The notes below the pieces were generated by a model that worked only from the letters and a program-made list of their open reading frames with translations, ran no database searches and had not been told where the DNA came from. From Halalkalicoccus paucihalophilus (GTDB taxonomy: Archaea; Halobacteriota; Halobacteria; Halobacteriales; Halalkalicoccaceae): a stretch of 64,000 nucleotides of DNA. Each line of letters opens with the position of its first letter. Positions within the stretch are counted from its first letter, which is position 1. The stretch spans positions 541,414 to 605,413 of the forward strand of contig NZ_LTAZ01000005.1 in assembly GCF_001593955.1 (NCBI RefSeq). The letters are read 5' to 3'. The translations under genes and the position numbers were made by a program. Of this stretch, positions 54,617 through 63,861 are shown one piece after another.

Positions 54617-54668
54617 GCGCCGCGCTCCCATCCGACGGCTTTTCCTCATCCCCCGTGAACTCGCGTCC

Positions 54669-55319
54669 ATGGTCGGGATGGTCGGTGGCGGCCTCGTGGG
54701 CATCGTCCTCGGACTCTCGCTTGCGGCCCCGCCGGGCCCGATGAACGCGGTCATCGCCGAGGAGAGCACCGTTCGGGGATGGAGATCGGGCGTTCGCGCG
54801 GGTCTGGGTGCGATGAGCGCCGACGCCTGTTTCCTTCTCGTCGCGCTCGCGGGCGTCGCAACTGTGATACGGGACGCCCCGAGGCTGCGGATCGGGATGA
54901 TGGCGCTGGGTGGGCTCCTGATGGTCTATTTCTCGATCGGTGCGGCCAGAAGCGCACGCGGGTCGTTCGTCGACCACGAGATCGGCGAATCGAAGGGGTT
55001 TCGAAAGACGTTCGCTCTCGCGCTGACCAACCCGTATCAGGTCCTGTGGTGGCTCACGGTCGGCGTGGCGTTGCTAGATCCCGGCACCATCACGGTCGCG
55101 GTTCCCGCCATTGGCGATGTGAGTATCCGGACCGGAAACGCCGCCATCGTCATCGGTTTTTTCGCCGGAATCGGGCTGTGGATCACGCTGTTTCCGCTCG
55201 CACTCTCCCGTGCCAGTCGACGGATCGACGGGTTCGCACCGCTGATCGCCGGGACGAGCGCGCTCGTTCTCGCCGGCTTCGGGCTCGTCTTCCTGTACCG
55301 CGCGATCGCGTTACTCTGA
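54669..55319 (+). CDS. LysE-family exporter
   Basis: A 216-residue LysE/RhtB-type amino acid exporter with six helices. Characteristic parts are LSLAAPPGPMNAVIAEEST and NPYQVLWWLTVGVALL. These proteins export amino acids such as lysine, arginine or threonine. It follows the GDT1 gene by 52 bp. It overlaps the tail of the HD gene by nine bases. Confidence 0.87.
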   Translation: MVGMVGGGLVGIVLGLSLAAPPGPMNAVIAEESTVRGWRSGVRAGLGAMSADACFLLVALAGVATVIRDAPRLRIGMMALGGLLMVYFSIGAARSARGSFVDHEIGESKGFRKTFALALTNPYQVLWWLTVGVALLDPGTITVAVPAIGDVSIRTGNAAIVIGFFAGIGLWITLFPLALSRASRRIDGFAPLIAGTSALVLAGFGLVFLYRAIALL

Positions 55320-56003
55320 GTCCTCAGCGTCGGGTTCCATCTCCGGGACCTCCAGTTCGAGCCACTCGCGGAACCAGCGAACGCGCTTGAGCCGCTCGTG
55401 AGCGATGCTCTGACCGGTCGGGCTCTCGATCCGATCACACGCCTCCTGACCGCGCTCGTAGACGCGCTCGATCATCGTCGCGGCGTCCATGTGGGTCCGG
55501 GCCTCGTAGCCCATCCGAAGCAGCATCAACACAGTGCCGTTCGCGCCGACCTTATCGAGCAGGTCGGCTTCGATCAGGCACTGCCCTTCGAGCGAGAGCT
55601 CCCCCACCTCGCCCGAATGGGTGTGTCCCGTGATCGCCCGACAGACCCGTTCGATAAAGGAGTTCGGAAACGAGCCACGTGAGGTGAGGTACTCGCGGGC
55701 GACGCGAGCGCCCTCCTCCGCGTGGACGTCCTGTGCCGCGTCGAGTTTGGCGACGTCGTGAAAGAGCGCGGCCACCCGGACCACGTCGACCTCGGCACCC
55801 TCCTTTCGGGCGATCTCTTCTGCGATCGAGAGGACGTTGAGCGTGTGGTTGAACCGATACTCCGCAGAATGCCAGGGATACCAGCGCATCCGCCCGCCTT
55901 CGTCCTCGTTCTGGACGCTGGCGTCGAGATACTCGTAGACGAAGCGCTTCATCTCCTCGAATTCGGACTCCGAGACGGGCGTCTCCTTTATTTCAACGCC
56001 CAT
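55311..56003 (-). CDS. HD-domain phosphohydrolase
   Basis: A 230-residue HD-domain (HDIG-like) protein with ALFHDVAKLDAA near residue 77, the metal-binding HD pair, preceded by WHSAEYRFNHTLNVLSIAEE and followed by HAEEGARVAREYL. Such enzymes cleave phosphate esters of nucleotides or act on RNA. Acidic N- and C-termini. The gene stands alone on the minus strand and converges with LysE. Substrate unknown. Confidence 0.88.
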   Translation of the reverse strand: MGVEIKETPVSESEFEEMKRFVYEYLDASVQNEDEGGRMRWYPWHSAEYRFNHTLNVLSIAEEIARKEGAEVDVVRVAALFHDVAKLDAAQDVHAEEGARVAREYLTSRGSFPNSFIERVCRAITGHTHSGEVGELSLEGQCLIEADLLDKVGANGTVLMLLRMGYEARTHMDAATMIERVYERGQEACDRIESPTGQSIAHERLKRVRWFREWLELEVPEMEPDAEDSE

Positions 56004-56163
56004 AAAACCACCTCGAAAGCGTCCGGTCGTCGTTCATTGTTGTCTACAGAAACGTGTGTTTTACTCTTTAGCGTTACGACGGACTCGCGATCCCTCGGGA
56101 GGCGTTCGATCCCCACCGATGACCGACAGGGGGGCTTATCTCGGGCGCACGAGTAGCAACGGT

Positions 56164-56934
56164 ATGACCGATCAACGACACCTCGAAGAGTCGACGGGAC
56201 GGGAGTTCGAGGCGCGTGTCGAGCGCGTCGTCGACGACGGACCCACGTCGAGAGTCGTCCTCGACCGCACGCTGTTCTATCCGGAAGGGGGCGGACAGCC
56301 CGCCGATCACGGCACTCTCACGGGAGAGGAGACCTGGACGGTCAGTGACGTCCAGAAGACCGACGAGATCTATCACACTGTCGAGGGCGACGGTCCGTCC
56401 GTCGGGGAGCGGGTCGTCGGCGAGATCGACTGGGAACGCCGACACGCACACATGCGCTATCACACCGCCCAGCATCTGCTGTCGGCGATCCTGTTCGCCG
56501 AGTACGATGCGCTCACGACCGGGAACCAGCTCCACGACGATCACGCACGCCTCGACTGTGGATACGACCGGTTCACACGGGAGGACCTCGACGACATCGA
56601 AGCCCGGATGAACGAACTGGTCGAAGACGCCCTCGACGTGCGGTGGTACACCCTCGGTCGCGAACGGGCCGAACGGGAACTCGATCCCGAGCGGACGCGG
56701 TTGGATCTACTGCCCGAGAGCATCACCGAGGTGCGGATCGTCGAGATCGGTGAGGCCCAACCCGACTCGGATGGGCGCGGGAAACCGGGCGATCCGCGGC
56801 CGGTCTACGACCGGGTCGCGTGTGCGGGAACACACGTCGAGAACACGGCGGAGGTCGGGCGCGTGGAGGTGACCGGTCGCGAGACGAGAGGTGCCGACGA
56901 GGAGCGGATCGAGTTCGTCCTCGAAGACGAATAG
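56164..56934 (+). CDS. alaX: Alanyl-tRNA editing protein (AlaX type)
   Basis: A 256-residue trans-editing enzyme that clears mischarged tRNA-Ala. The zinc site is made by HTAQHLLSAIL (HxxxH) and CAGTHV (CxxxH), with the upstream FYPEGGGQPADHGTL loop of AlaRS editing domains. The ATG at 56164 fits the family start. Length with an extra C-terminal strand suggests AlaX-M-type. The exonuclease gene that follows starts 30 bp after its stop. Confidence 0.9.
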   Translation: MTDQRHLEESTGREFEARVERVVDDGPTSRVVLDRTLFYPEGGGQPADHGTLTGEETWTVSDVQKTDEIYHTVEGDGPSVGERVVGEIDWERRHAHMRYHTAQHLLSAILFAEYDALTTGNQLHDDHARLDCGYDRFTREDLDDIEARMNELVEDALDVRWYTLGRERAERELDPERTRLDLLPESITEVRIVEIGEAQPDSDGRGKPGDPRPVYDRVACAGTHVENTAEVGRVEVTGRETRGADEERIEFVLEDE

Positions 56935-56963
56935 GTTATTTCGCTTCGACGCGGAGTTCGCCC

Positions 56964-57716
56964 GTGCGCGTAGAGAACTGCTTCATCGCCGCCGACGGCG
57001 TGGGCGAGCGAACGGAACGGAAACTCTGGACGGCCGGGATCACCGACTGGGACGCCTTCTCTCGGGCGGGCTCCGTTCCGGTCGGCGATTCGCGGGCGGC
57101 GTCGATCGAGTCGTTCATCGCGGAGGCGCGGGACGAACTCGACCGGCGAAACGCCGCCTTCTTCGCCGACCGGTTGCCCAGTTCGAGTCACTGGCGCTTT
57201 TACGAGAACTTCCGGTCGGACATCTGCTTTTTCGACATCGAGACGACCGGCCTCAGCGAGCATCGTGATCGGGTGACGACGGTAAGTTTCCATACGGGAG
57301 GCGAGACCGAAACGCTCGTCGCCGACGACGACCTCACCCGCGAGGCGGTCGCCTCGAAACTCGGGTCGGCCGACCTGCTCGTCTCCTTTAACGGCGCGCG
57401 CTTCGACGTCCCCTTCTTGGAGACCAGTTTCGACCTCTCGATCGACACCCCACACCTCGATCTCATGTACCCCTGTCGGCAGGCGGGGTTCACGGGCGGG
57501 CTGAAGGCCATCGAGCGCGAACTCGGGATCGGTCGGGAGGAAGACGGCGTCGACGGGCGCGAGGCCGTCCGGTTGTGGCACGCCTACGAGCGCGGCGACG
57601 AGGCGGCGCTCGACAGACTGATCAGGTACAACCGCGACGACACCCGGAACCTCGCGGTCCTTGGGGATCGGATCGCGACGCGACTCGACGGCGAGGTCTT
57701 CGGCTCGTTCCGCTAG
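56964..57716 (+). CDS. RNase H-like exonuclease-type protein (YprB family)
   Basis: A 250-residue RNase H-fold nuclease with the acidic motif FFDIETTGLSEHRDR near residue 90 and the other catalytic acids in FNGARFDVPFLE and YNRDDTRNLAVL. The N-terminal 80 residues are likely a helix-hairpin-helix-like DNA-binding domain (GVGERTERKLWTAGITDWDA). GTG is the start, 25-30 bp after a GTTATTTC box. Close to YprB/DEDD-type exonucleases that act on DNA or RNA ends. It overlaps the convergent gene by four bases. Confidence 0.85.
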   Translation: MRVENCFIAADGVGERTERKLWTAGITDWDAFSRAGSVPVGDSRAASIESFIAEARDELDRRNAAFFADRLPSSSHWRFYENFRSDICFFDIETTGLSEHRDRVTTVSFHTGGETETLVADDDLTREAVASKLGSADLLVSFNGARFDVPFLETSFDLSIDTPHLDLMYPCRQAGFTGGLKAIERELGIGREEDGVDGREAVRLWHAYERGDEAALDRLIRYNRDDTRNLAVLGDRIATRLDGEVFGSFR

Positions 57717-58084
57717 AACTCCGTCATCCGGACCCGGGTTCCGTTTTCGGACCCCGCCAACGCGGTCGTGTCGTCGATCCGGGCGATCACGTTGACCGGC
57801 GAGGCCGCCCGCGGTTCGGCACAGCGACTGGTGGGCGTCGGCCCCCAGAACAGACAGATCGCGTTGCCCTGTGGCCAGTAGGCGACCGCGCCGGCGGGCA
57901 CCTCCGTGCGTGCGTTCTCCGCTTCGACGGCCACCGCCGTCGGGAAGTACAGTTCGTCACCCCACCGATGACCCTCGCCCGCGAGCGGGAGCGCCGCCTC
58001 GATCGCGGCGCGCGTCCCCGGGCAGGTATCGGTCCAGTCGGCCCCACACTCGTGTTCGCCGATCTGAATGCGAATATCTGGCAC
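57713..58084 (-). CDS. Cyclophilin-like fold protein (TM1367/DUF3830-like)
   Basis: A 123-residue cyclophilin-like beta-barrel protein (PDIRIQIGEHECGADWTDTC, then GDELYFPTAVAVEAENARTE and AVAYWPQGNAICLFWGPTPT). These small proteins have the barrel but not the known peptidyl-prolyl catalytic residues. Convergent with the exonuclease. Function unknown. Confidence 0.8.
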   Translation of the reverse strand: MPDIRIQIGEHECGADWTDTCPGTRAAIEAALPLAGEGHRWGDELYFPTAVAVEAENARTEVPAGAVAYWPQGNAICLFWGPTPTSRCAEPRAASPVNVIARIDDTTALAGSENGTRVRMTEF

Positions 58085-58164
58085 ACAGTACGTGTCCGCT
58101 TGGGTGACATAAGCGATGTCCCACGATCACGCCGGTTTTTGCCCTCCCGGACAGAGGGAGAGAC

Positions 58165-59457
58165 ATGGAGTTTCCGGACGCGAGAACGGTCGAGGGGACG
58201 CTCGACCCCGTCGATTTCCCCCGGTTTGCGACCGTCGAGTACGATCCGCCGACGCCCGAGATCGACGATGTCGAAGGTGGCGCCCGTCGATCGCTCGAGG
58301 AGTTACCCCTCGAATCGGTGGCGAACGGAGCGACGATCGCGGTCGGCGTCGGTTCCCGGGGGATCGACGACCTCGTTCCCGTCGCGCGATCGGTCGTCAG
58401 CGGACTCGAAGGACGGGGGTTCGACCCCGTGATCGTCCCGGCGATGGGCTCACACGGCGGGGCGACCGCGGAGGGGCAACGGGAGACGCTCGCGACGCTC
58501 GGGATCACCGAGGAGACGGTCGGTTGTCGAATCGACGCCAGAATGGACGTGGTGGAAGTCGGCGAAACCGACGGCGGCCCCGTCTACCTCTCGCGGGCCG
58601 CACACGAGGCCGACGCCGTCCTCGTCGTCAACCGGATCAAACCCCATACCAACTTCACCGGGGAGATAGAGAGCGGCCTCTCGAAGATGCTCGCGGTCGG
58701 CCTCGGGAAGCATCGCGGCGCGCGGGCGGTCCACCGCGACGCGCTCTCACGGGGCTACGTCCCCGCCATCACCGAGGCGCTCGACACGATCCGCGAGGAG
58801 ATCCGCGTCCTCGGAGGTGTCGCTATCGTCGAGAACTTCGAGGACCGGACGGCGCATATCGAGGGGATCCCCGCTAAGGCACTCCCTAACAGGGAGGGAG
58901 AACTGCTCGAACGCGCCCGGGAGTACATGCCGACGCTGCCCTACGACGACCTCGACGTCCTCGTGGTCGACCGGATCGGCAAGGACATCTCGGGAACGGG
59001 GATGGACACCAACGTGATCGGCCGTTACGAGGTGCTTAACGCCGCGGATCCACCCCAACCCGACATCGACCGAATCGTCGTCCGCGGGTTGACCGAGGCG
59101 ACCCACGGCAACGGACAGGGGATCGGGCTGGCCGACCTCACCACCACCTCGGTGGTCGAATCGCTCGATCTCGGGCAGATGTATACGAACGCGCTCACGA
59201 GCGGGTCCCTCTCGAAGGCCCGCCTCCCGGTCGCACTACCGACCGACGAACTCGCGTTCGTGGCGGCGCTGTCGTCGATCGGTGCGTACGATCCCGAGAC
59301 CGTCAGGATAGCGTGGCTCCGTGACACCGGCCACCTCTCGTCGTTTAGGGTCTCGAAAACGCTCGTCGAAAACCCGGTCGAACACCTCTCGGTGACGGGC
59401 TACGAACGGCTTCGGTTCGAGAGCGGAGTCCCCCGGTTCGATCCGGTCGAGGAGTGA
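58165..59457 (+). CDS. Lactate racemase-domain (LarA-like, DUF2088) protein
   Basis: A 430-residue protein of the LarA-like DUF2088 family. It has IVPAMGSHGGATAEGQRETL, VVNRIKPHTNFTGEIESGLS and MLAVGLGKHRGARAVHRDAL, which include the histidines that bind nickel-pincer cofactor in LarA. No larB, larC or larE genes are in the window, so whether it is a racemase or another LarA-like enzyme is open. The gene is monocistronic. Close relatives in archaea occur without lar partners. Confidence 0.85.
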   Translation: MEFPDARTVEGTLDPVDFPRFATVEYDPPTPEIDDVEGGARRSLEELPLESVANGATIAVGVGSRGIDDLVPVARSVVSGLEGRGFDPVIVPAMGSHGGATAEGQRETLATLGITEETVGCRIDARMDVVEVGETDGGPVYLSRAAHEADAVLVVNRIKPHTNFTGEIESGLSKMLAVGLGKHRGARAVHRDALSRGYVPAITEALDTIREEIRVLGGVAIVENFEDRTAHIEGIPAKALPNREGELLERAREYMPTLPYDDLDVLVVDRIGKDISGTGMDTNVIGRYEVLNAADPPQPDIDRIVVRGLTEATHGNGQGIGLADLTTTSVVESLDLGQMYTNALTSGSLSKARLPVALPTDELAFVAALSSIGAYDPETVRIAWLRDTGHLSSFRVSKTLVENPVEHLSVTGYERLRFESGVPRFDPVEE

Positions 59458-59514
59458 CACTACTACTCATATATTAGACTAGTGACAATATCTCTGACAT
59501 GACTCTGGTTCCAC

Positions 59515-60831
59515 ATGAACGGGAACCAGCGGTCCCTCACCAAGCGGGCGTTCCTCGCATCGGTCGGCGTGTCGTGTCTCGCCGGCTGTCTAGGCACCGC
59601 AGAGACCGAACCGAGCGTGAACGAAAGCACCGCGGAGAGGAACACGACCAACGGAAACACGACGGATCCGGAACAAGACGTCGAACCCGAACCGGAGCCC
59701 GAGGAACCGACCCTGTTCCTCGACGGCGATCCCCGTGAGGAGTTCTGGGACCGCGGCGAGAGCTGGCAGGACTGTGAGTCGCTCGACGCGTGGGAACTCC
59801 TCGACGGGTCGCTCGAGACGTCGACGAAACACGTCTATCGCGGCTCGCAGTCGGCCCACCTGACGAGCATGGGCGACGGACGGTCGGCAGTGCGGATCCC
59901 GCTCGACGGGTTCGACCTCACCGAGACCTCGTTCTCGCTCGCGATGTACATCGACACGCCCGGAAACCACTACTCGCCGTCGTTCGACGTCAACGCGCCC
60001 GAGTGCGATCGGGAGATCCACTTCCGGACCCGACACAAGATCGACGAACCGGACTGGATCCGCTACGACCTCGGTATCAGTCACACGTCCGGCCTCGAAT
60101 CAACCGAGGAAGCATACATGACGGTCTCGTGGGATGGCAACGACGTCGACTGGTATCTCGACGACATTCGTGCGGTGCCCGTCACGGGGGAACCGCGCCT
60201 GTTCGTCCAGTTCGACGACTCGCTGCGATCGACGTACGATACCGCGTTTCCGATCATGCACCAGTACGACATCCCCGCAACCGTCTACACGGTCACGGGA
60301 CGGATCGGCAACAGCGGAAGCCTCACGCTCGACCAGATGAAGGCGATGCAGGAGGCCGGCTGGGAGTTCGCGAGCCACACCCATCAGCGAACAGGCGAGC
60401 TCCCGCTCGACGAACAGCGGGCGGAGCTCGAGAATGCGAAACGGTGGCTGCTCGATCACGGGTTCGAAGAGTCGGCCTCGATGCTCGCCTACCCCTTCGG
60501 ATCGTTCACCACCGACACGATGGACATCGCCGCCGACTACTACGACTTCGCGACCCACGGTCAGCGCGGGTCGATGAACCGCACGATCAGCTCCCCGCTG
60601 TCGGTCAACCGACACCCGGGCGACGATCCCGGTCGCTCAATGGAACTGATCGACATCCTCCTCGACGAGCGACTGCCGACGGACACGCTCGTTCTCTACT
60701 ACCACGACGTGATCGAGAACCACGAGACGTACATCGACCCCGACGGCTTCCGCGAAACGATGGCCTACATCGACGAACGCGACGTGAACTGCCTCCCGAC
60801 CAGCGAACTCCGCGACCAGCAGTTCGACTGA
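59515..60831 (+). CDS. Tat-lipoprotein polysaccharide deacetylase
   Basis: A 438-residue exported protein. Its N-terminus has a twin-arginine-like KRAFLASVGVSCLAGC lipobox with Cys at about residue 25, followed by a long acidic linker. Residues about 60-215 form a jelly-roll CBM-like domain, and 220-430 a NodB domain (FVQFDDSLRSTYDTAF with the DD motif, SHTHQRTGELPL with the HxxxH, and YYHDVIEN). It removes acetyl groups from a surface glycan. The start follows an AT-rich promoter region. Confidence 0.9.
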   Translation: MNGNQRSLTKRAFLASVGVSCLAGCLGTAETEPSVNESTAERNTTNGNTTDPEQDVEPEPEPEEPTLFLDGDPREEFWDRGESWQDCESLDAWELLDGSLETSTKHVYRGSQSAHLTSMGDGRSAVRIPLDGFDLTETSFSLAMYIDTPGNHYSPSFDVNAPECDREIHFRTRHKIDEPDWIRYDLGISHTSGLESTEEAYMTVSWDGNDVDWYLDDIRAVPVTGEPRLFVQFDDSLRSTYDTAFPIMHQYDIPATVYTVTGRIGNSGSLTLDQMKAMQEAGWEFASHTHQRTGELPLDEQRAELENAKRWLLDHGFEESASMLAYPFGSFTTDTMDIAADYYDFATHGQRGSMNRTISSPLSVNRHPGDDPGRSMELIDILLDERLPTDTLVLYYHDVIENHETYIDPDGFRETMAYIDERDVNCLPTSELRDQQFD

Positions 60832-60969
60832 TCTTCCGATACCGCTGTTTGGAAGCCGTGATCTTATATCGTCATAAAAACAGTGTTTTTAGTGCAGCTT
60901 CGGGTTCGATCGCCGTGGTCGCGGGCTGTACCGATCTTGACGGAGCCCCGAACGGTTCCGTGGTCGAAG

Positions 60970-61221
60970 CTACAAAAACCGGTTCGAGACCGATAGCTGG
61001 AGCACGCCGTCGTCGGTCGAATCGACGAGATCGATCGTGACGGGGATGTGATCGGGTCCCGAGCGAGCGAGTCCCAACACCGAGCGGATCTCGTCCGCGA
61101 TCGAGGGGTTCGGGTGTATCATCGCCGTCCCGTCCTCGACGGTACTTACGACCCCGATCTCGAGGCCAGTAGCGTCGAGGACCGGTGTTCCGACCTCGGA
61201 ATCGGTGATCTCGGACGACAT
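60970..61221 (-). CDS. PRC-barrel-like small protein
   Basis: An 83-residue protein that reads like a haloarchaeal PRC-barrel (VGTPVLDATGLEIGVVSTVE, then ADEIRSVLGLARSGPDHIPV). It starts MSSEITDSEVG. PRC-barrels often bind other proteins or RNA-processing factors. Upstream is tRNA-Gln. Alone on the minus strand. Confidence 0.7.
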   Translation of the reverse strand: MSSEITDSEVGTPVLDATGLEIGVVSTVEDGTAMIHPNPSIADEIRSVLGLARSGPDHIPVTIDLVDSTDDGVLQLSVSNRFL

Positions 61222-61358
61222 TCAACGAGGGGTTCGAGTACCGTCGATTATAATCTTGCGGAAGACGCCCAATCAGACGACGGGATACCGACCGGTCTCG
61301 AACGTACTGTTTCCCCTGAAAACACGGGCCATGCGTGGCTAAGGGGTGTTTTAGTGGA

Positions 61359-61431
61359 TAGTCCCGGGCGGATTCGAACCGCCGTCAATGGCTCCAAAGG
61401 CCATTATGATTGGCCGCTACACCACGGGACT
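61359..61431 (-). tRNA. tRNA-Gln (TTG)
   Basis: On the minus strand 73 nt fold as tRNA: AGTCCCG acceptor pairs with CGGGACT, discriminator A, anticodon loop CCTTTGGA (anticodon TTG), T-arm GGCGGTTCGAATCCGCC. The D-arm is GTGTAGCGGCCAATCAT. No intron. CCA is not encoded. Confidence 0.93.
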
Positions 61432-61450
61432 TCACTCACTTCGTTCGTTT

Positions 61451-61500
61451 AGTCCCACGTGCATCGTGACCCCATTCGAATCACTCGGCACTACGGGACT
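61451..61500. repeat. tRNA-like fragment next to tRNA-Gln
   Basis: A 50-bp element with AGTCCC at 61451-61456 and GGGACT at 61495-61500, and an ATTCGAAT inside, which resembles a mini-tRNA with acceptor stem and T-arm box. It reads AGTCCCGTAGTGCCG on the minus strand, like the first half of tRNA-Gln. It may be a decayed copy or an attachment site. It cannot be a working tRNA as it lacks an anticodon arm. Confidence 0.4.
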
Positions 61501-61544
61501 CCTCATCGTACCTATCCCCGGCGATCACTTGAACGCTTCGAGAG

Positions 61545-61979
61545 TCAGTTCGCCGGGTTCTCGATACAAAAGTCGAGGTGTTCACAGGCATCGCTTTCGG
61601 GATCGAAACACTCCGGGCAGTCCGAGCGACGGTCGATGATCGTGTCCAGTCGGTCGGCGACCGTCTCGTCGATGACGCTCTCGAGTTCACGGGCCTCCGC
61701 TTGAAACTCCTCGACTTCGAGGACGTTCGCGAGGAAACGCTCGATGATACAGTACGTCTGGAGGGCCTCGCGTGCGCGAACGATCCCTTCGTCGGTCAAC
61801 GACGCGCCCTTGTACTTCTCGTGGTCGACCAGCCCTCGATCGGCGAGCTTTCCGACCATCTCGTTGACGCTCGCGGGGCTGACCTCGAGGCGATCGGCGA
61901 GCGTACCGGTCGCCGCCGGGCCGTTCTCCGCACGCTGGACGACGTAGATCGCTTTGAGGTACTGATCGGCCGTGTTCAT
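61545..61979 (-). CDS. sirR: DtxR/SirR-family metal-dependent regulator
   Basis: A 144-residue iron- or manganese-dependent repressor. The N-terminal winged HTH is TGTLADRLEVSPASVNEMVG and the dimerisation domain begins HEKYKGASLTDEGIVRAREAL. The C-terminal part has CPECFDPESDACEHLDFC, which adds cysteines to the metal-binding site. It lies 114 bp downstream of the ferritin-like gene in the same direction, in a block with SufD and SufB. The regulator likely answers iron level. Confidence 0.88.
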   Translation of the reverse strand: MNTADQYLKAIYVVQRAENGPAATGTLADRLEVSPASVNEMVGKLADRGLVDHEKYKGASLTDEGIVRAREALQTYCIIERFLANVLEVEEFQAEARELESVIDETVADRLDTIIDRRSDCPECFDPESDACEHLDFCIENPAN

Positions 61980-62093
61980 GTGCGCCACCTCCGGCGGCGA
62001 GCGTGAGCCAGACAGGTCTTCGATCCGTCTCGATTCACAGCGACCACCCCGTGTGGTCGCTGTGAGCAACGAACAGTGCTCCAGTGAGTGAGT

Positions 62094-62594
62094 TCATTCG
62101 CGTTCCTCCATGATCTCGGTGACCTCCCGGACGCCCTCTTCTTCCTCTGTGCGAATCCCTCGAAGCGTTTCCAAGAGACTGTCACGGTCGATACCGAACT
62201 CCGCGTCGCTCCCCTCGATCGCCCCGATGAGATCGTCGTAGAACTTGTAGGCGGTCTCCTCGCTGTGGAGTTGATCGTAGAGGATCCCGTCGAAGTCCTC
62301 GGGTTTGGTCTGACCGTACTGGCCGTCGACGAGCGCCTCGATCTCCTCGAAGGCGACGCTCTCGGCCTCGAGGTCGTCGATCAACTCTTCGAGACGCTGT
62401 CGGTGTTCGGCCGACTCCTCGGCGGCGTGTTCGAGCAGGTGCTCGATGTCGTCGTCGAGTTCGGTCTGTTCCTCCGCGGAGAGCGACTGGTGGTGATGAT
62501 AGGCGCGGGCCTCGACGACCTCCTCTAAGACGATCCCGATCTGGAGCAGCCGTGCGAGCTGGCGGTCGGAGCCGACCCGGGTCGCGAGGCTCAT
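62094..62594 (-). CDS. Ferritin-like domain protein
   Basis: A 166-residue four-helix protein with ferritin-like E...E..H pattern: VLEEVVEARAYHHHQSL, then HAAEESAEHRQRLEELIDD, and LHSEETAYKFYDDLI. These carboxylate and histidine residues suit a di-iron centre. The start at 62594 (MSLATRV) is chosen because sequence further upstream is unlike the domain. It lies between sirR and sufD, in an iron-homeostasis context. Confidence 0.8.
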   Translation of the reverse strand: MSLATRVGSDRQLARLLQIGIVLEEVVEARAYHHHQSLSAEEQTELDDDIEHLLEHAAEESAEHRQRLEELIDDLEAESVAFEEIEALVDGQYGQTKPEDFDGILYDQLHSEETAYKFYDDLIGAIEGSDAEFGIDRDSLLETLRGIRTEEEEGVREVTEIMEERE

Positions 62595-62643
62595 CGACAC
62601 CCCCGAATCGGTTCGAAAGCGATACGGCCGGCGTGCATACCCC

Positions 62644-63861
62644 CTATCGGAGCCGCTCTTTGATACGTCCTTCGAGGTCCTCGCGAAGCTCGTCGACCTC
62701 GATCTCGTCGAGAACGGGAACGAAGAAGCCCTCGACGAGCATGTTCTTCGCGGACTGGGGATCGACACCGCGCGAAATCATGTAGAACAGGTCCTCCTTG
62801 TCGACCTGTCCCACCGTGGCCGAGTGGCTCGCTTCGGTGTCGTGGTTGTTGATGATGAGCTTCGGGCTGGCGTCGGCCTCGCTCTCGTCGCTCAGCATGA
62901 GGGTGTTCTCACGCTGGTAGGAGTTGGTGTCCCACGCCTCGCTGCCGACGTCCTGAACGCCCTCGTAGACCGAGCGCGATCGGTCGTCGAGCACGCCACG
63001 AGTCACCAGATCGGCGGTCGTGTGCTGGTTGCGGTGCCAGACTCGCGAGTTGACGTCGAAGTGCTGGTCGTCGTGACCGAAGAAGGCCCCGACGATCTTC
63101 GTCTCCGATCCCTCGCCCGCCAGCGTGGTTTCGACGCCCGACTTCGTCAGCCGCGAGCCGAGGTTGCCCTCGATCCAGTTGATCGTCGAGTACTGGTCGG
63201 TGACCCCGTGCTTCAGCGTGTAGTTGTAGGTATCCTCGTCGAGGTCCTGCAGGCTGCCGTACTGGACGTGGCTGTTTTCTCCTGCGCTGATCTCGACGAT
63301 GCCGCTGTAGTAGCGACCCTCCTCGCTGTCGACCGACTCGCCGGTCGACTGGCGTTCGAGGATCGTCACCGAACTCGACTGCTCGGTGACGACCAGCGTG
63401 TAGTTGAACAGCGACCGGGAGTTCATCGTCGTCCGGATCGTCACGTCCTCGGCGTCGACGTTCCGCGGGACGTAGACGACGGTTCCGGTGGTGAAGAGCG
63501 CCGTCGACAGCGCCGTCAGGTAGTTCTCCTGAGGGTCGATGATCGATCCGAAGTGCTCGCGGACGAGCTCCTCGTGCTCGCGTGCGGCCTCCGCGAACGG
63601 CAGCACCTCGACGTCCTCGGGGCCGACCTGGTCCTTCTCCTCGGCCGCGTCGAGGGGATCGACCAGCGCCTCGAAGTCGAGGTCCTCGAGGTTCGTCCAC
63701 CGCCGCCCCGGCGTCTGGATGACGCTGGGGAGCTCAAGCGAGTCGAGCGCCTCCAGGGCCTCCAGTCGGGTCTCGAGAAGCCACTCGGGCTCATTGAGCT
63801 CCTCGGAGATCTTTCGCACTGTGTCCTCCGAGATGTCCGCCTGCTGGATCTCGGCGCTCAT
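62644..63861 (-). CDS. sufD: Fe-S cluster assembly protein SufD
   Basis: A 405-residue SufD that forms the SufBC2D scaffold for building iron-sulfur clusters. It has the beta-helix core with [40 protein letters not shown] and the C-terminal [17 protein letters not shown]. The ATG overlaps the stop of sufB (ATGA), so the two are made together. Convergent with nothing; part of the iron block. Confidence 0.95.
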   Translation of the reverse strand: MSAEIQQADISEDTVRKISEELNEPEWLLETRLEALEALDSLELPSVIQTPGRRWTNLEDLDFEALVDPLDAAEEKDQVGPEDVEVLPFAEAAREHEELVREHFGSIIDPQENYLTALSTALFTTGTVVYVPRNVDAEDVTIRTTMNSRSLFNYTLVVTEQSSSVTILERQSTGESVDSEEGRYYSGIVEISAGENSHVQYGSLQDLDEDTYNYTLKHGVTDQYSTINWIEGNLGSRLTKSGVETTLAGEGSETKIVGAFFGHDDQHFDVNSRVWHRNQHTTADLVTRGVLDDRSRSVYEGVQDVGSEAWDTNSYQRENTLMLSDESEADASPKLIINNHDTEASHSATVGQVDKEDLFYMISRGVDPQSAKNMLVEGFFVPVLDEIEVDELREDLEGRIKERLR

